Shown here piece by piece: positions 54,170-62,780 of a DNA stretch of 64,000 nucleotides. Numbering within the stretch: the first letter of the stretch is position 1; each line of letters starts with the position of its first letter. The notes under the pieces are model-generated. The model was not told where the DNA came from and ran no database searches. It saw nothing but the letters and a program-made list of their open reading frames with translations. The position numbers were made by a program, and so were the translations under genes. Origin of the DNA: Allopusillimonas ginsengisoli (GTDB lineage: Bacteria > Pseudomonadota > Gammaproteobacteria > Burkholderiales > Burkholderiaceae_B); assembly GCF_004153455.1 (NCBI RefSeq), contig NZ_SDQE01000011.1, forward strand, positions 102,009 through 166,008, given 5' to 3'.

Positions 54170-55456
54170 TCAAGTAGAACGGCCCGTATCCAAAAGTACG
54201 CCCTGTGCACACATTTGTTCGATTACTTCACTTGGAATGCCTATCCGGCTCAAAATCTGTCTTGAGTGCTCGCCGCGTAGCGGCGGCGGGGTAAGGGCCG
54301 CATCAAGGTTTCGGGTAGAACCAAAGCCAATGCCAGGCGCCTGTATCGTCTGCCCCTTAAGTCCAGGCACGGTTAACGCAGGCCACGCTGTATTGTTCTT
54401 GCTCTCCGATGCATATGCTTCAGAAGGCGTGCGCACTTTGGCGAACGGGACTTGAACAGCAACGAAGGCATTTTCTAGGAAAGTAAGTGGAAAGCGTTCA
54501 AAAACGACATTTAGCAGTTTATGGACCGCCTCAACATCATTTGCTTCTATTGCCTGCCCCAGACGCTGCACTTCGGAGTGATCAACCCCGAGTGTCCGGA
54601 CTGCATCAACGAATCGTTTCGATTGCTTCTCTGTATTGCAGACAATGGCAAACACCCCGTCTTGCCCGGCGAAGGTACCAGAGAGCGGATTTCCCGAAAA
54701 CGCGGTTGCACGAGTAGCCTTGCGCTCTTGTCCGCTTACGGCATAAGTTGAATATGCTGGCGCCAGCAGCGTCAGCGCAGTGTTGAATAGGGAAACATCA
54801 AGCCACTCCCCACGTTTTTGAGGTATGCTCTTCTGCTCCTCACGAGTGCGGCGTTGTAGCGCTGCCAGAATCCCCAGTGCCGCATGCATGCCTGTTGCAT
54901 AATCGACCAATGGAACACCGACTCTCTGGGGTTTACCATCTTCGTCGGCGTTGACCGACATCATGCCGCTGGCTGCCTGAATAACGTGATCATAGGCGGG
55001 ACGTTGGGACATATGACCGGTCTGGCCGAATCCACTGATAGAGCACACAATAAGTCTTGGAAATCGCTCTATTAGATACATGGGATCAAACCCCAAATCT
55101 CGAAGCTTACCTGGACGAAAATTCTCGACCAGCACATCTGCCTTTCCGATCAGTTCGAGTAGGGCCGCTTTTCCAGTGGGGACACGTGCGTCTATAGCCA
55201 AAGACTCCTTGCCACCTGATAACATGACATAGGCATCTCCCATTTCGAGCTTAGCCCTAACAAGGTCATTCGTACCTGTACGAATGATATCGCTACCATC
55301 TACGCGCTCGATACGGATAACCGTAGCACCCAGCAACCGAAGGTTGTAGGACGTGAAAGGTCCGGATAAAACATGAGTCCAATCTACTACAGTCAATCCT
55401 TCCAAAGGCAATTTATCACTGTGGCTACTCACTGTTATAACGGGTTGTGTGTCCAT
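54170..55456 (-). CDS. Family III CoA-transferase (CaiB/BaiF)
   Basis: A 428-residue CoA-transferase of family III. It starts with the characteristic LPLEGLTVVDWTHVLSGPFTSYNLRLLGATVIRIER near 15-50. The catalytic aspartate region is near 170 (YDHVIQAASGMMSVN, with the conserved GFGQTG before it). The ATG at 55456 has AGGA six bases upstream. Twelve bases separate it from the binding-protein gene. It would move CoA between acyl-CoA and a carboxylic acid, feeding the hydratase next to it. Substrate unknown. Confidence 0.92.
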   Translation of the reverse strand: MDTQPVITVSSHSDKLPLEGLTVVDWTHVLSGPFTSYNLRLLGATVIRIERVDGSDIIRTGTNDLVRAKLEMGDAYVMLSGGKESLAIDARVPTGKAALLELIGKADVLVENFRPGKLRDLGFDPMYLIERFPRLIVCSISGFGQTGHMSQRPAYDHVIQAASGMMSVNADEDGKPQRVGVPLVDYATGMHAALGILAALQRRTREEQKSIPQKRGEWLDVSLFNTALTLLAPAYSTYAVSGQERKATRATAFSGNPLSGTFAGQDGVFAIVCNTEKQSKRFVDAVRTLGVDHSEVQRLGQAIEANDVEAVHKLLNVVFERFPLTFLENAFVAVQVPFAKVRTPSEAYASESKNNTAWPALTVPGLKGQTIQAPGIGFGSTRNLDAALTPPPLRGEHSRQILSRIGIPSEVIEQMCAQGVLLDTGRST

Positions 55457-55467
55457 AATCATTCCTA

Positions 55468-56460
55468 CTATTTCTTGATGCCGGTTTCTTCTGCGTAGCG
55501 GTTCCACAGAGCAATTTCATTAGCTACAAACTGTCTAGCATATTCCAGACTCGGATCAACCTTAAGACCAGAGTTCTGTTTTCGTTGCTGCTCCCATTCA
55601 GGGCTGGCCAACATGACTTGGGCAGCTTTGTTCAGTTTCTTGATCGCTTCTGGCGGTGTTCCCGCAGGCACAAAAAGCCCATTCCAAGAGCGGAAATCAA
55701 AGTCCGGGATTCCTTGCTCAGCAAAAGTTTTAACGCCCTCAAGTGTGGGAAGATGCTCGTTACCTGAGATAGCCACGGCACGCACCGAACCATTTGACAA
55801 GAACGGCATGGCGGCGGCCATATCGGCAAATGACACCGAAAGCCGTCCAGCTACCAAATCAAGTAGCGATTGGGCCGTACCTTTGTACTGCACCGTCACA
55901 GTATCAGCGTTCGAGCGTAGCTTAATCATTTCGCAGGCAACTTCGGTAACGGTGTTTCCGCTGCCACAATTTACATTTCCTGTGCTGCCAGTTAAAAATT
56001 GCTTAACTGACTTGCCTTCCCGATCTTTGGTCGTGAACAAGACAACAGGGGATACGTAAAGCATGGCCACCGGCGATAGCTGCTCAGGCTTATAAGATAT
56101 GCTGTCCTTATAAATCGCGTAGTTAGCAGCATTAGCGGTGCCACTTCCCATCAGTACGGTGTAACCGTCGGGAGCCGCTTTCGCCACAAATCCCGCACCG
56201 ATCATCCCGGCAGCACCTGGCTTGGAGAGAACTACAGCATTTGCATTAAGCGTTTCTTTGAGCGCCTTAGCGTAGAACCGCGCGTTAACCTCTGATCCCG
56301 AGCCGGCCCCAAACGGAACGACTATCATAATAGGCTTATCCCGTGGCCAGCCATCAGCTGCTTTGGCCTGTCCAGCCATGCATCCGACTGATAAAAAAAG
56401 GCCTCCAACGACCATCAGCAGACCTGACCGACTTTGCTTATTTCTTTGATCACATCCCAT
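55468..56460 (-). CDS. Bug-family solute-binding protein
   Basis: A 330-residue periplasmic binding protein of the Bug (tripartite tricarboxylate transporter TctC-like) family. A signal peptide spans about residues 1-34 (QAKA-ADGWP). Family hallmarks are DKPIMIVVPFGAGSGSEV near 42 (binding-site glycines), KPGAAGMIGAGFVAKAAPDGYT near 80, and FVPAGTPPEAIKKLNKA near 265. No TctA/TctB membrane genes are in the window, so it depends on permeases elsewhere. It is the first gene of a minus-strand operon with CoA-transferase and hydratase. Confidence 0.92.
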   Translation of the reverse strand: MGCDQRNKQSRSGLLMVVGGLFLSVGCMAGQAKAADGWPRDKPIMIVVPFGAGSGSEVNARFYAKALKETLNANAVVLSKPGAAGMIGAGFVAKAAPDGYTVLMGSGTANAANYAIYKDSISYKPEQLSPVAMLYVSPVVLFTTKDREGKSVKQFLTGSTGNVNCGSGNTVTEVACEMIKLRSNADTVTVQYKGTAQSLLDLVAGRLSVSFADMAAAMPFLSNGSVRAVAISGNEHLPTLEGVKTFAEQGIPDFDFRSWNGLFVPAGTPPEAIKKLNKAAQVMLASPEWEQQRKQNSGLKVDPSLEYARQFVANEIALWNRYAEETGIKK

Positions 56461-56523
56461 AACTGCCTCCTTGTTTTAAGCCTGAAATTTTGTGAGCCCA
56501 TAGTAGACGCGGTGCGAACATGC

Positions 56524-56545
56524 AGCAATAATGACGTTCATTGCT
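56524..56545. promoter_or_regulatory. Candidate LysR operator
   Basis: The 22-bp region AGCAAT (56524-56529) / ATTGCT (56540-56545) has 6-bp arms and an inner AATGA-CGT-TCATT palindrome. It lies in the divergent promoter region between the binding-protein and LysR genes, the usual place for a LysR site. Confidence 0.5.
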
Positions 56546-56567
56546 CACTTTCCATTTTGGAATATAT

Positions 56568-57479
56568 ATGCGAACCGAAGACGTAAGAAATTTTGTAGCG
56601 GTTGCCAACGCCCAAAGTCTGATGGCCGCTTCTTTACAACTGGGTATAAGCCAGCCGACGCTGTCCAAATCCATGGCAAGATTGGAACGAGCCGTAGGAA
56701 GCCTTTTGATCGAAAGATTAGCAAGAGGCATTAGGCTGACTGAGGCTGGACGTGCCTTTTATGCGTATGCTCGCGGTGCAGATCAGCACATCATGGACGC
56801 TGTGTCAGCTGTTCGCGATTTACGTCAGGGCAAAGCAGGCAGTATCCGCTTAGCGGTTGGCATTAGCGTATCCAAGGAGCTGATTGCTGCTGCGTGCCAA
56901 CCCTTATTTTCAATGAAGACACTAGATATCCAGATTTCAACAGGAATGTCTAACACACTTCCAAAAGAGGTTCTTTTGGGAACTACAGATTTTGCGATAA
57001 CTAACAGACTTTCATCCCTAAGCCCAGCGCTGAAATTTATTCCGCTCTTTCGAGACCCCATGATCCCCGTTGTTACGCGCGATCATCCCCTCGCAAACGC
57101 TTCGTCCATTGAATGGACTCAATTAGCGCATCAAAATTGGCTGGTCCCATGTGTTGGCACCGAAACTCGCATCTGGTTCGATAAACAATTTCTAAGTCGA
57201 CGACTGGCTCCGCCATCATGTATTGTTAGTCTGAGTGGCTATTACCCTGCACTGGAGTTTGCCTCAAAAATCGATGGAATCTCATTACTGCCATCTTCAC
57301 TCTTGCGCGACCTAGACCACAAACGGTATGTTGAAATGGCCAAACCTAAGGATTGGATGTCTCGTCGTATTGTTGGTATCGTCCATCGACATCCAGGATA
57401 TCTCAGTCGAGTCGCTGAGTCGTTAATCGATAATCTGATTCGTACTTCGCAGTCCTTTTTTCCTGAAATGTCCTGTTAA
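56568..57479 (+). CDS. LysR-family transcriptional regulator
   Basis: A 303-residue LysR regulator. The N-terminal HTH (about 1-60) reads MRTEDVRNFVAVANAQSL then SLQLGISQPTLSKSMARLE; the substrate-binding domain covers about 90-300. I take the ATG at 56568. It is divergent from the Bug - CoA-transferase - hydratase operon and likely activates it in response to the substrate. Codon use is more AT-rich than in the core genes. Confidence 0.92.
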   Translation: MRTEDVRNFVAVANAQSLMAASLQLGISQPTLSKSMARLERAVGSLLIERLARGIRLTEAGRAFYAYARGADQHIMDAVSAVRDLRQGKAGSIRLAVGISVSKELIAAACQPLFSMKTLDIQISTGMSNTLPKEVLLGTTDFAITNRLSSLSPALKFIPLFRDPMIPVVTRDHPLANASSIEWTQLAHQNWLVPCVGTETRIWFDKQFLSRRLAPPSCIVSLSGYYPALEFASKIDGISLLPSSLLRDLDHKRYVEMAKPKDWMSRRIVGIVHRHPGYLSRVAESLIDNLIRTSQSFFPEMSC

Positions 57480-58275
57480 GCGCAATAGTCGGCCGCGGCC
57501 AACATCCGTCCAGAAGAAACAGTCGCGCCGGCATGATGCATACTATTACAGGCTGGGTAGTCTGTGCTTGTGCTGGACTAGGCGAGAAGCATTGCACCTT
57601 TGTCGGTCAACTCGAGCGTCTAAATGGTTTTACGCACGTATACGAGGGTTAAGAAAGCTACCAGCACTTGTGCCGAGAATGTCATGCTATGGATTGAGAG
57701 GAGTCCAAAAAACGCGGTGACTATCTCGTTCTTGTATCGCAATAATTTGAAGACGAGGTTGCTGAGTACTAAGCAAAGAAGAGCGATCGTCCATTGCTCG
57801 TGCTGGTTTGACAGAGGTTGTGGCGCATCCAACTAGTGTTCCGATGCTTAAAATAATGAGAGTGGGGCGCAGTCTTAGATGTTTTTATTCATTTATATAC
57901 GTTCTGATGTGCTTGCCGACGGCTATTGTTTACAAGGTAATGCCGGTGCGACGAGTCTGAGGACAGGTCGCAACGAATTATGGAGGACGCAGCAGTAACG
58001 CATAGGCGATGAGGCCGTCGGGTTGGCTAAGAAGTAGCAGGAGATTTTTTATCCGTAGTTTGACTGCTAACTACTTCCAAGGATCACTATCGTCACGCTC
58101 AGCCGCTTCCGGCACGTCGACTGATCAATAGCATCCGCTCTGCTGAGTACGGCAGTCGCGGATCTGATACTGCCACTTACTTATATGAGTGGGCAGCGCT
58201 GTTGCAGATATGCGTCATTATTTCTGTTTTTTTGCACAATCCGTGCCAGTTTTGTCCTGCTGTCGTCCTGGCAAC
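57480..58275. other. Gene-poor stretch between LysR and tRNA-Thr
   Basis: About 800 bases with lower GC than the surroundings. Short open frames occur on both strands (for example 57532-57651 and 57855-57959 on plus), but none has a convincing ribosome site or recognisable product. One frame on minus, 57620-57832, is listed separately at low confidence. No insertion-sequence end or integrase was found. Confidence 0.5.
57620..57832 (-). CDS. Possible small two-helix membrane protein
   Basis: A 70-residue frame with two hydrophobic helices (about 15-32 and 53-68) and an acidic/polar start. No good ribosome site precedes the ATG and I do not recognise the sequence. It may be a real small membrane protein or a chance frame. 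An opposing frame on plus covers the same region. Confidence 0.3.
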   Translation of the reverse strand: MDAPQPLSNQHEQWTIALLCLVLSNLVFKLLRYKNEIVTAFFGLLSIHSMTFSAQVLVAFLTLVYVRKTI

Positions 58276-58306
58276 AAAAAGGGCCACTATTTCTAGTGAC
58301 CCTTTT
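58276..58306 (-). terminator. Terminator of the tRNA-Thr gene
   Basis: On minus, AGGGTCACTA pairs with TAGTGGCCC with one G-U pair and a three- to four-base loop, followed by TTTTT. It lies 22 bases downstream of the tRNA 3-prime end. Confidence 0.75.
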
Positions 58307-58328
58307 CTGCGGAAACCCGCATAAATAC

Positions 58329-58404
58329 TGGTGCCGGTTAGAAGAGTCGAACTCCTGACCTTCGCATTACAAGTGCGCTGCTCTACCAACTGAGCTAAAC
58401 CGGC
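58329..58404 (-). tRNA. tRNA-Thr (anticodon TGT)
   Basis: On the minus strand the sequence starts GCCGGTTTAGCTCAGTTGG (D-arm) and folds into a normal cloverleaf. The anticodon loop is ACTTGTAATGC-type with anticodon TGT, reading ACA/ACG. The T-arm GGTTCGACTC-like loop (GGAGTTCGACTCT) and the encoded 3-prime CCA are present. Length is 76 bases. The gene borders the accessory region, and no repeat of its 3-prime end was found nearby that would mark an attachment site. Confidence 0.95.
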
Positions 58405-58505
58405 GAAGGCGTCATTCTACTCGAAATTTTGCTCTTGTTCAGCTTGAAGATGGAAAGTGGCGCGATAACCGCTGAGATCCCCAAACGGGTCTGCTCTCCA
58501 GCATG

Positions 58506-59711
58506 TTATGCGAACCTGGCCAGGTCCAGGCGCGGGCCGAACACAAAAGTATCCAAGGCCAGGCAGACTGCTGCGTGTTCAAGCGTCATGGTCGAACATT
58601 CCCAGGAAATGTGTGGGGGTAAGGCCAGCGTGTCTCGGACACCCTCAATATAGCCTGGTATCTGAGTCAAGCCACCGGCAAGAATGACCAACTGCGGGTC
58701 AAAAACCGGTGCCAGCTGAGTCAGGGCTTTGCCTAAAGACTGACCCGCCGAACGAAATATCGTGATTGTCGCGGGATCCTGGGCGTGAGCCATTTTTTCC
58801 GCATGCTTCAGCAACCGCACGTTCTCAATTCGGGCCGTGTCGGCAGGCGCGTGGGCGACTGTCATGCCCAAATTGGACACGATAGCGTAGCCAGACGCCA
58901 TAGTATCCAGGCACCCACGCTGTCCGCAGACGCATTCAACTCCGGCGGGGTCTACGTGCAGGTGCCCTATCTGCCCTGCGGAGTTTCTGGATCCGCGCAG
59001 AACATGCCCGTCGATCATGACGGCTACACCAATGCCCAGACCTAAATGTATCAGTAAAACATTATCCTTTTGCTGCGCGACACCGCTGGTGTGCTCAGCA
59101 AACAGAATTGCCCTGGGCCTGCCCTCTACCCGTGCAGGCACCGATAGCGCCGCCTCAAATATGTCTGCGACGGGCAAGTTTTCCCATCCCAGCGTTGGTG
59201 ACTGTAGTAGATTTCGATTGAGATGATCCGCTGCGCCAGGAATGCCGATGCCTACGCCCACGCCGACCAGACGCTGGGGCGGCACCTTTGCAGATTGAAC
59301 CATCTTCAGCGCTTTTTTACAGCAATACTTTAGTGCCGCGTCTGCGGTTTTGAAAGAAAGTAAGTCCAGATCCTCACGTATGATGGTTTCGCCCGTGAGG
59401 TTGGTCAGGCAAAGCGACTGCGAGTTGGCCCCGATGTCGACACCCAAAGCATAGAGGCCATTGCCTGCCAGCGCGAGGTTGACCATCGGCCGGCCTCGAC
59501 GCCCATCAGGAAATACGGGTTTTTCCTCGATCAGGCCCGCGTCGACAAGCTCGCGGGTGATGCGGGAAATGGCGGCTTCGGTCAGCCCCGCCTGCCGCGC
59601 AAGCTCTACCCTCGACATCAGGGTATGCCGGCGCAAAAGCGTCAGGACCAGGCTTCGGTTGTCGCGGCGGATATCTCGCGTGGAATGAGATCGCGTATGT
59701 AGCGCATGCAT
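58506..59711 (-). CDS. ROK-family transcriptional repressor
   Basis: A 401-residue ROK protein. The N-terminal winged helix (about 25-75, RVELARQAGLTEAAISRITRELVDAGL) precedes the ROK fold. The zinc-binding motif is CVCGQRGCLD near 258, after the conserved GxH-type GQIGHLHVDP, and a nucleotide/sugar pocket GVDIGAN lies near 93. ROK repressors generally sense sugars. It is divergent from the Bug - tautomerase - PrpD - dehydrogenase operon, with a near-perfect inverted repeat in between. The lack of a sugar gene nearby makes the ligand uncertain. Confidence 0.92.
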   Translation of the reverse strand: MHALHTRSHSTRDIRRDNRSLVLTLLRRHTLMSRVELARQAGLTEAAISRITRELVDAGLIEEKPVFPDGRRGRPMVNLALAGNGLYALGVDIGANSQSLCLTNLTGETIIREDLDLLSFKTADAALKYCCKKALKMVQSAKVPPQRLVGVGVGIGIPGAADHLNRNLLQSPTLGWENLPVADIFEAALSVPARVEGRPRAILFAEHTSGVAQQKDNVLLIHLGLGIGVAVMIDGHVLRGSRNSAGQIGHLHVDPAGVECVCGQRGCLDTMASGYAIVSNLGMTVAHAPADTARIENVRLLKHAEKMAHAQDPATITIFRSAGQSLGKALTQLAPVFDPQLVILAGGLTQIPGYIEGVRDTLALPPHISWECSTMTLEHAAVCLALDTFVFGPRLDLARFA

Positions 59712-59749
59712 AAGTCGAAATCATAACAAGAGCTGTTTGGGGCTGGTGT

Positions 59750-59778
59750 ATTTAATTACTTGTTGACGGTAATAAAAT
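59750..59778. promoter_or_regulatory. Candidate ROK operator
   Basis: ATTTAATTAC and GTAATAAAAT form arms matching at nine of ten positions, separated by nine bases, and lie between the divergent ROK and Bug genes. AT-rich inverted repeats of this type resemble Mlc/NagC-type sites. The rest of the 320-base gap holds no further clear feature. Confidence 0.5.
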
Positions 59779-60034
59779 ACGATAGACTTCTTTCACAGCA
59801 TATGAGCGAGCACAAAAAGACACCCCATATTGAACGAGGTGACTTCAACATGGTCGGGCTTACACCCTACGGTTTGCTGCAGTAGTACTTGCTCGTTTGA
59901 TGAGCTGCCATACGCGTCAAAAAAAATGGAGACAACACAACTCTGGTATCAACCACCGCGCTGAATCGAGCTAATCATCGGCTGGCCGGCTCACTACAGG
60001 TGACGATGCCAACCAGAATGGAGAAGGACGAATC

Positions 60035-61000
60035 ATGGCCATCACGAGAGCTTTTCTTTTAGTAGTGCTGACAGTATTTATGATGGGTAGTGTTAATGCC
60101 AAGTACCCTGTCAAACCAATACGTCTGGTCGTAACGCTTGCCCCCGGAGGAACCGCCGATATCCTGGCAAGAATGGTATCGGAGAAGTTGAGTCAGTCGC
60201 TCGGTCAGCCTGTCATCGTTGAAAACAGGCCTGGCGCAAGCGGCATGATTGGCGCAGAAACGGTCGCCAAAGCCGCCCCGGATGGCTATACATTATTAAT
60301 GGCTTACAACGCCGAAATTGCGATCAACCAGAGCCTGTTCAGCACCATGCGGTATGACGCGATACGGGACCTGGAACCGATCACCATTGTGGGTACTACG
60401 CCCATGCTCCTTGTCGTCAATCCTGAGCTGGGCGTGAGCAACTTAAAGGACCTGGTTGCCCTCGCAAAGGCAAATCCGAAAGCGTTGTCCTATGCATCTG
60501 CTGGCGTTGGCAGCACGCTCCACCTGGCGTCCGAATTGCTGAATCACATGACATCGACCAGCGCCTTGCATGTGCCGTTCAAGAGTGCGTCTCAGGCAGT
60601 CCCGGAGGTCATAGGGAACCGTATTTCGATGGTTTTCTCTGGCATGCCGCTCGCCATGCCGCATGTTCGAGAGGGCAGGTTGCAAGCAATCGCCATTTCA
60701 ACCAGTAGTCGCTCCCCAGCAATCCCGGACGTGCCCACTGTCGCCGAACAGGGCTACGACGGATTTGATATTACGAACTGGTTCGGAATATTCGCGCCTG
60801 CCGGCACCCCTCAGTCCATTATCGACAGGCTGTACAAGGAGATTCGGGCTGCGGTATCCACGGACGATGTCAAGCAGCGTCTTGGCACGGAGGGGGGAAG
60901 TATCAACCCGCTTTCACCACCTGAGTTTCAGGCGTTTATTCAGTCAGAAGTTGCCAAGTATCAATCAATCATCGCCAGTATCGGGCTGGAAAAGAATTAA
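60035..61000 (+). CDS. Bug-family solute-binding protein
   Basis: A 321-residue periplasmic binding protein. A signal peptide covers about residues 1-22 (VNA-KYP). Bug hallmarks are KPIRLVVTLAPGGTADILAR near 27, VIVENRPGASGMIGAETVAKAAPDGYT near 65 and FGIFAPAGTPQSIIDRLYKEI near 250. AAGGA precedes the ATG. It has no TctA/TctB partner in the window. First gene of a plus-strand operon with tautomerase, PrpD and dehydrogenase genes. It differs from the protein at 55468-56460, so the two likely bind different ligands. Confidence 0.93.
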   Translation: MAITRAFLLVVLTVFMMGSVNAKYPVKPIRLVVTLAPGGTADILARMVSEKLSQSLGQPVIVENRPGASGMIGAETVAKAAPDGYTLLMAYNAEIAINQSLFSTMRYDAIRDLEPITIVGTTPMLLVVNPELGVSNLKDLVALAKANPKALSYASAGVGSTLHLASELLNHMTSTSALHVPFKSASQAVPEVIGNRISMVFSGMPLAMPHVREGRLQAIAISTSSRSPAIPDVPTVAEQGYDGFDITNWFGIFAPAGTPQSIIDRLYKEIRAAVSTDDVKQRLGTEGGSINPLSPPEFQAFIQSEVAKYQSIIASIGLEKN

Positions 61001-61019
61001 ATCTGAAAGAGGAAGAACT

Positions 61020-61208
61020 ATGCCACTTGCACACATATATCTCGGAAAAGGTCGTACATACGAAGAGAAAGAGAAGGTGATAGAAGCTGTCACCCTTGCA
61101 CTCGTCAATACGCTCGGCTCCAAGCCCGATTCAACCTGGGTGGTCATCAACGAGGTGCCACGCAGCGAGTGGGGAATAGGGGGTAAACCGATAGCCAGGC
61201 CAGATTAG
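61020..61208 (+). CDS. 4-oxalocrotonate-tautomerase-family protein
   Basis: A 62-residue tautomerase with the catalytic proline directly after the start Met (Pro1) and Arg11. At the position of Arg39 of 4-oxalocrotonate tautomerase there is a tryptophan (in TWVVINEV), and Trp50 stands where Phe50 is usual, followed by GIGG. The known catalytic Arg39 is thus missing, so the reaction may differ. It starts 19 bases after the Bug gene and is likely co-transcribed. Function in this operon is unknown, but keto-enol tautomerisation is plausible. Confidence 0.87.
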   Translation: MPLAHIYLGKGRTYEEKEKVIEAVTLALVNTLGSKPDSTWVVINEVPRSEWGIGGKPIARPD

Positions 61209-61332
61209 GCAAGAACGTTTAGAAACACTGGTTGCAAATGCGACGGCACCTGTATATCTGTACGTTCCGCAGATGATTATGCTGCTCGTATGCCATCCCA
61301 CCATCAATATTGCAGAATCAGGAGATCACGGA

Positions 61333-62727
61333 ATGAGCAAAGCCATGGGAGAACTATTGGCTCAGTATGTCGTAGAGCAGGACAGCCAACGGATGCCAAT
61401 TGAGGTACTCCAGCAGGCAAAGCGTTGTCTGATGGATTCGATTGGCGTGGCGATTGCCGGCAGCGCCAAAGTCTGGGCGCAAGCAGTCTTGAGCGAAGTC
61501 AGAAGGCAGGGAGGGGTGGAGGAGGCGAGCATTTGGCTTTACGGTGATCGGGTACCCGATACATCGGCTGCATTGGTCAATGGCATGTTCGCGCATAGCA
61601 TGGACTATAACGATGATCATGCAGGCATTCAGGTTGGCAGTCTGATTCCTCCCACCGCGGCGGCTGTGGGTGAGTCCGTGGGAGCTACCGGACGCGAAGT
61701 GCTGGCCGCCATTGCCTTGGGCTACGATGTGGCGGTGCGGGTAGCCGATGCCATCAATGCCCAGCAACTTTATATGAGAGGATTTCAGCCTACCGCCGTT
61801 TGCGGTGTGTTCGCGGCGACTGCGGTGGCGGGACGGCTCTTGAAACTCACGTCGGGTCAATTGGCCGATGCGTTCGGAATTGCCGCCAGCTATGCGGGCG
61901 GCACCATCGAGTTTCTCAAAGAAGGTAAGGACACCAAGCGTTTTCACGTTGCCAAGGCCGCGCAAGGCGGGGTATTGAGCGCACGGTTGGCATTGGCCGG
62001 TGTGAACGGGCCCAGAACCGTGTTTGAAGGTGCGTATGGCATCTTCAATGTGTATTCAGAGCAATCTCATCCAGAGCGTTTGCTCGCCGACCTTGGCGAT
62101 CGCTACGACATTCTCGAAACGTCGTTCAAGAATTATCCCTTTTGCGACGGCAATGCAGCGCCACTTGAAGCCACGCTGGCATTGATGCGCGAACACCGTA
62201 TCGATATGGAGGATGTTGAATCCCTGCATTATCGAATCAAGTCGTTCTTGATTCCCTATTGCATTGACTACCATGGCGATCGATCCCGCAAGTTTCGGCC
62301 AGCAAATGAGCTGGATGCACAAATGAGTCTGCCGTTCTGCATTGCTGTTGGCGTGCTGAACCAGGGAAAGCTAAAGGTCGATCATTTCGACCCCCAAACC
62401 TACGACGATCCGAAGCTCCATGCTATCGCCGATAAGGTCGACGCGTTTGCGGACCCAGAACTCGACAAGGTTCCTCTTCGTCCGATGTCGATGCCTTCGA
62501 TACTGACGATGAACATGAAAGACGGCCGGGTGTTGACCAAACGCGTGGATTATCAAAAAGGCGATCCGCGCAACCCTTTCACGCTTGAAGAGCTCGAAGG
62601 AAAGTTTCGATTCTGCGTAGAAGACTTTATGACCACTACGCAAGCCGATGAAGTTATCGATGCCATTAGCGATCTGGATCAAGCCGACAATCTGGCCCGC
62701 CTCAGTCGCGCCCTTGATGTGCACTAG
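61333..62727 (+). CDS. MmgE/PrpD-family protein
   Basis: A 464-residue protein of the MmgE/PrpD family, which includes 2-methylcitrate dehydratase and other dehydratases or isomerases of tricarboxylic-type acids. Conserved parts are LMDSIGVAIAGSAKVWAQAV near 35, MFAHSMDYNDDHAGIQVGS near 88 and YPFCDGNAAPLEATLAL near 275. The ATG at 61333 has AGGAG eight bases upstream; an earlier ATG at 61273 is possible but has no ribosome site. In this setting it probably acts on the imported carboxylic acid. Confidence 0.92.
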   Translation: MSKAMGELLAQYVVEQDSQRMPIEVLQQAKRCLMDSIGVAIAGSAKVWAQAVLSEVRRQGGVEEASIWLYGDRVPDTSAALVNGMFAHSMDYNDDHAGIQVGSLIPPTAAAVGESVGATGREVLAAIALGYDVAVRVADAINAQQLYMRGFQPTAVCGVFAATAVAGRLLKLTSGQLADAFGIAASYAGGTIEFLKEGKDTKRFHVAKAAQGGVLSARLALAGVNGPRTVFEGAYGIFNVYSEQSHPERLLADLGDRYDILETSFKNYPFCDGNAAPLEATLALMREHRIDMEDVESLHYRIKSFLIPYCIDYHGDRSRKFRPANELDAQMSLPFCIAVGVLNQGKLKVDHFDPQTYDDPKLHAIADKVDAFADPELDKVPLRPMSMPSILTMNMKDGRVLTKRVDYQKGDPRNPFTLEELEGKFRFCVEDFMTTTQADEVIDAISDLDQADNLARLSRALDVH

Positions 62728-62780
62728 CGCTGGCGCGCTGGCAAGGCGCTGAGGCAACCCCTTGCATGTGGAGTACTGCT

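Noticed and set aside
58177..58389. A 70-codon frame on minus
   Set aside because: It begins inside the tRNA-Thr gene and is produced by it.
58329..58404. Attachment site of an integrated element at tRNA-Thr
   Set aside because: No second copy of the tRNA 3-prime end and no integrase gene were seen in the window.
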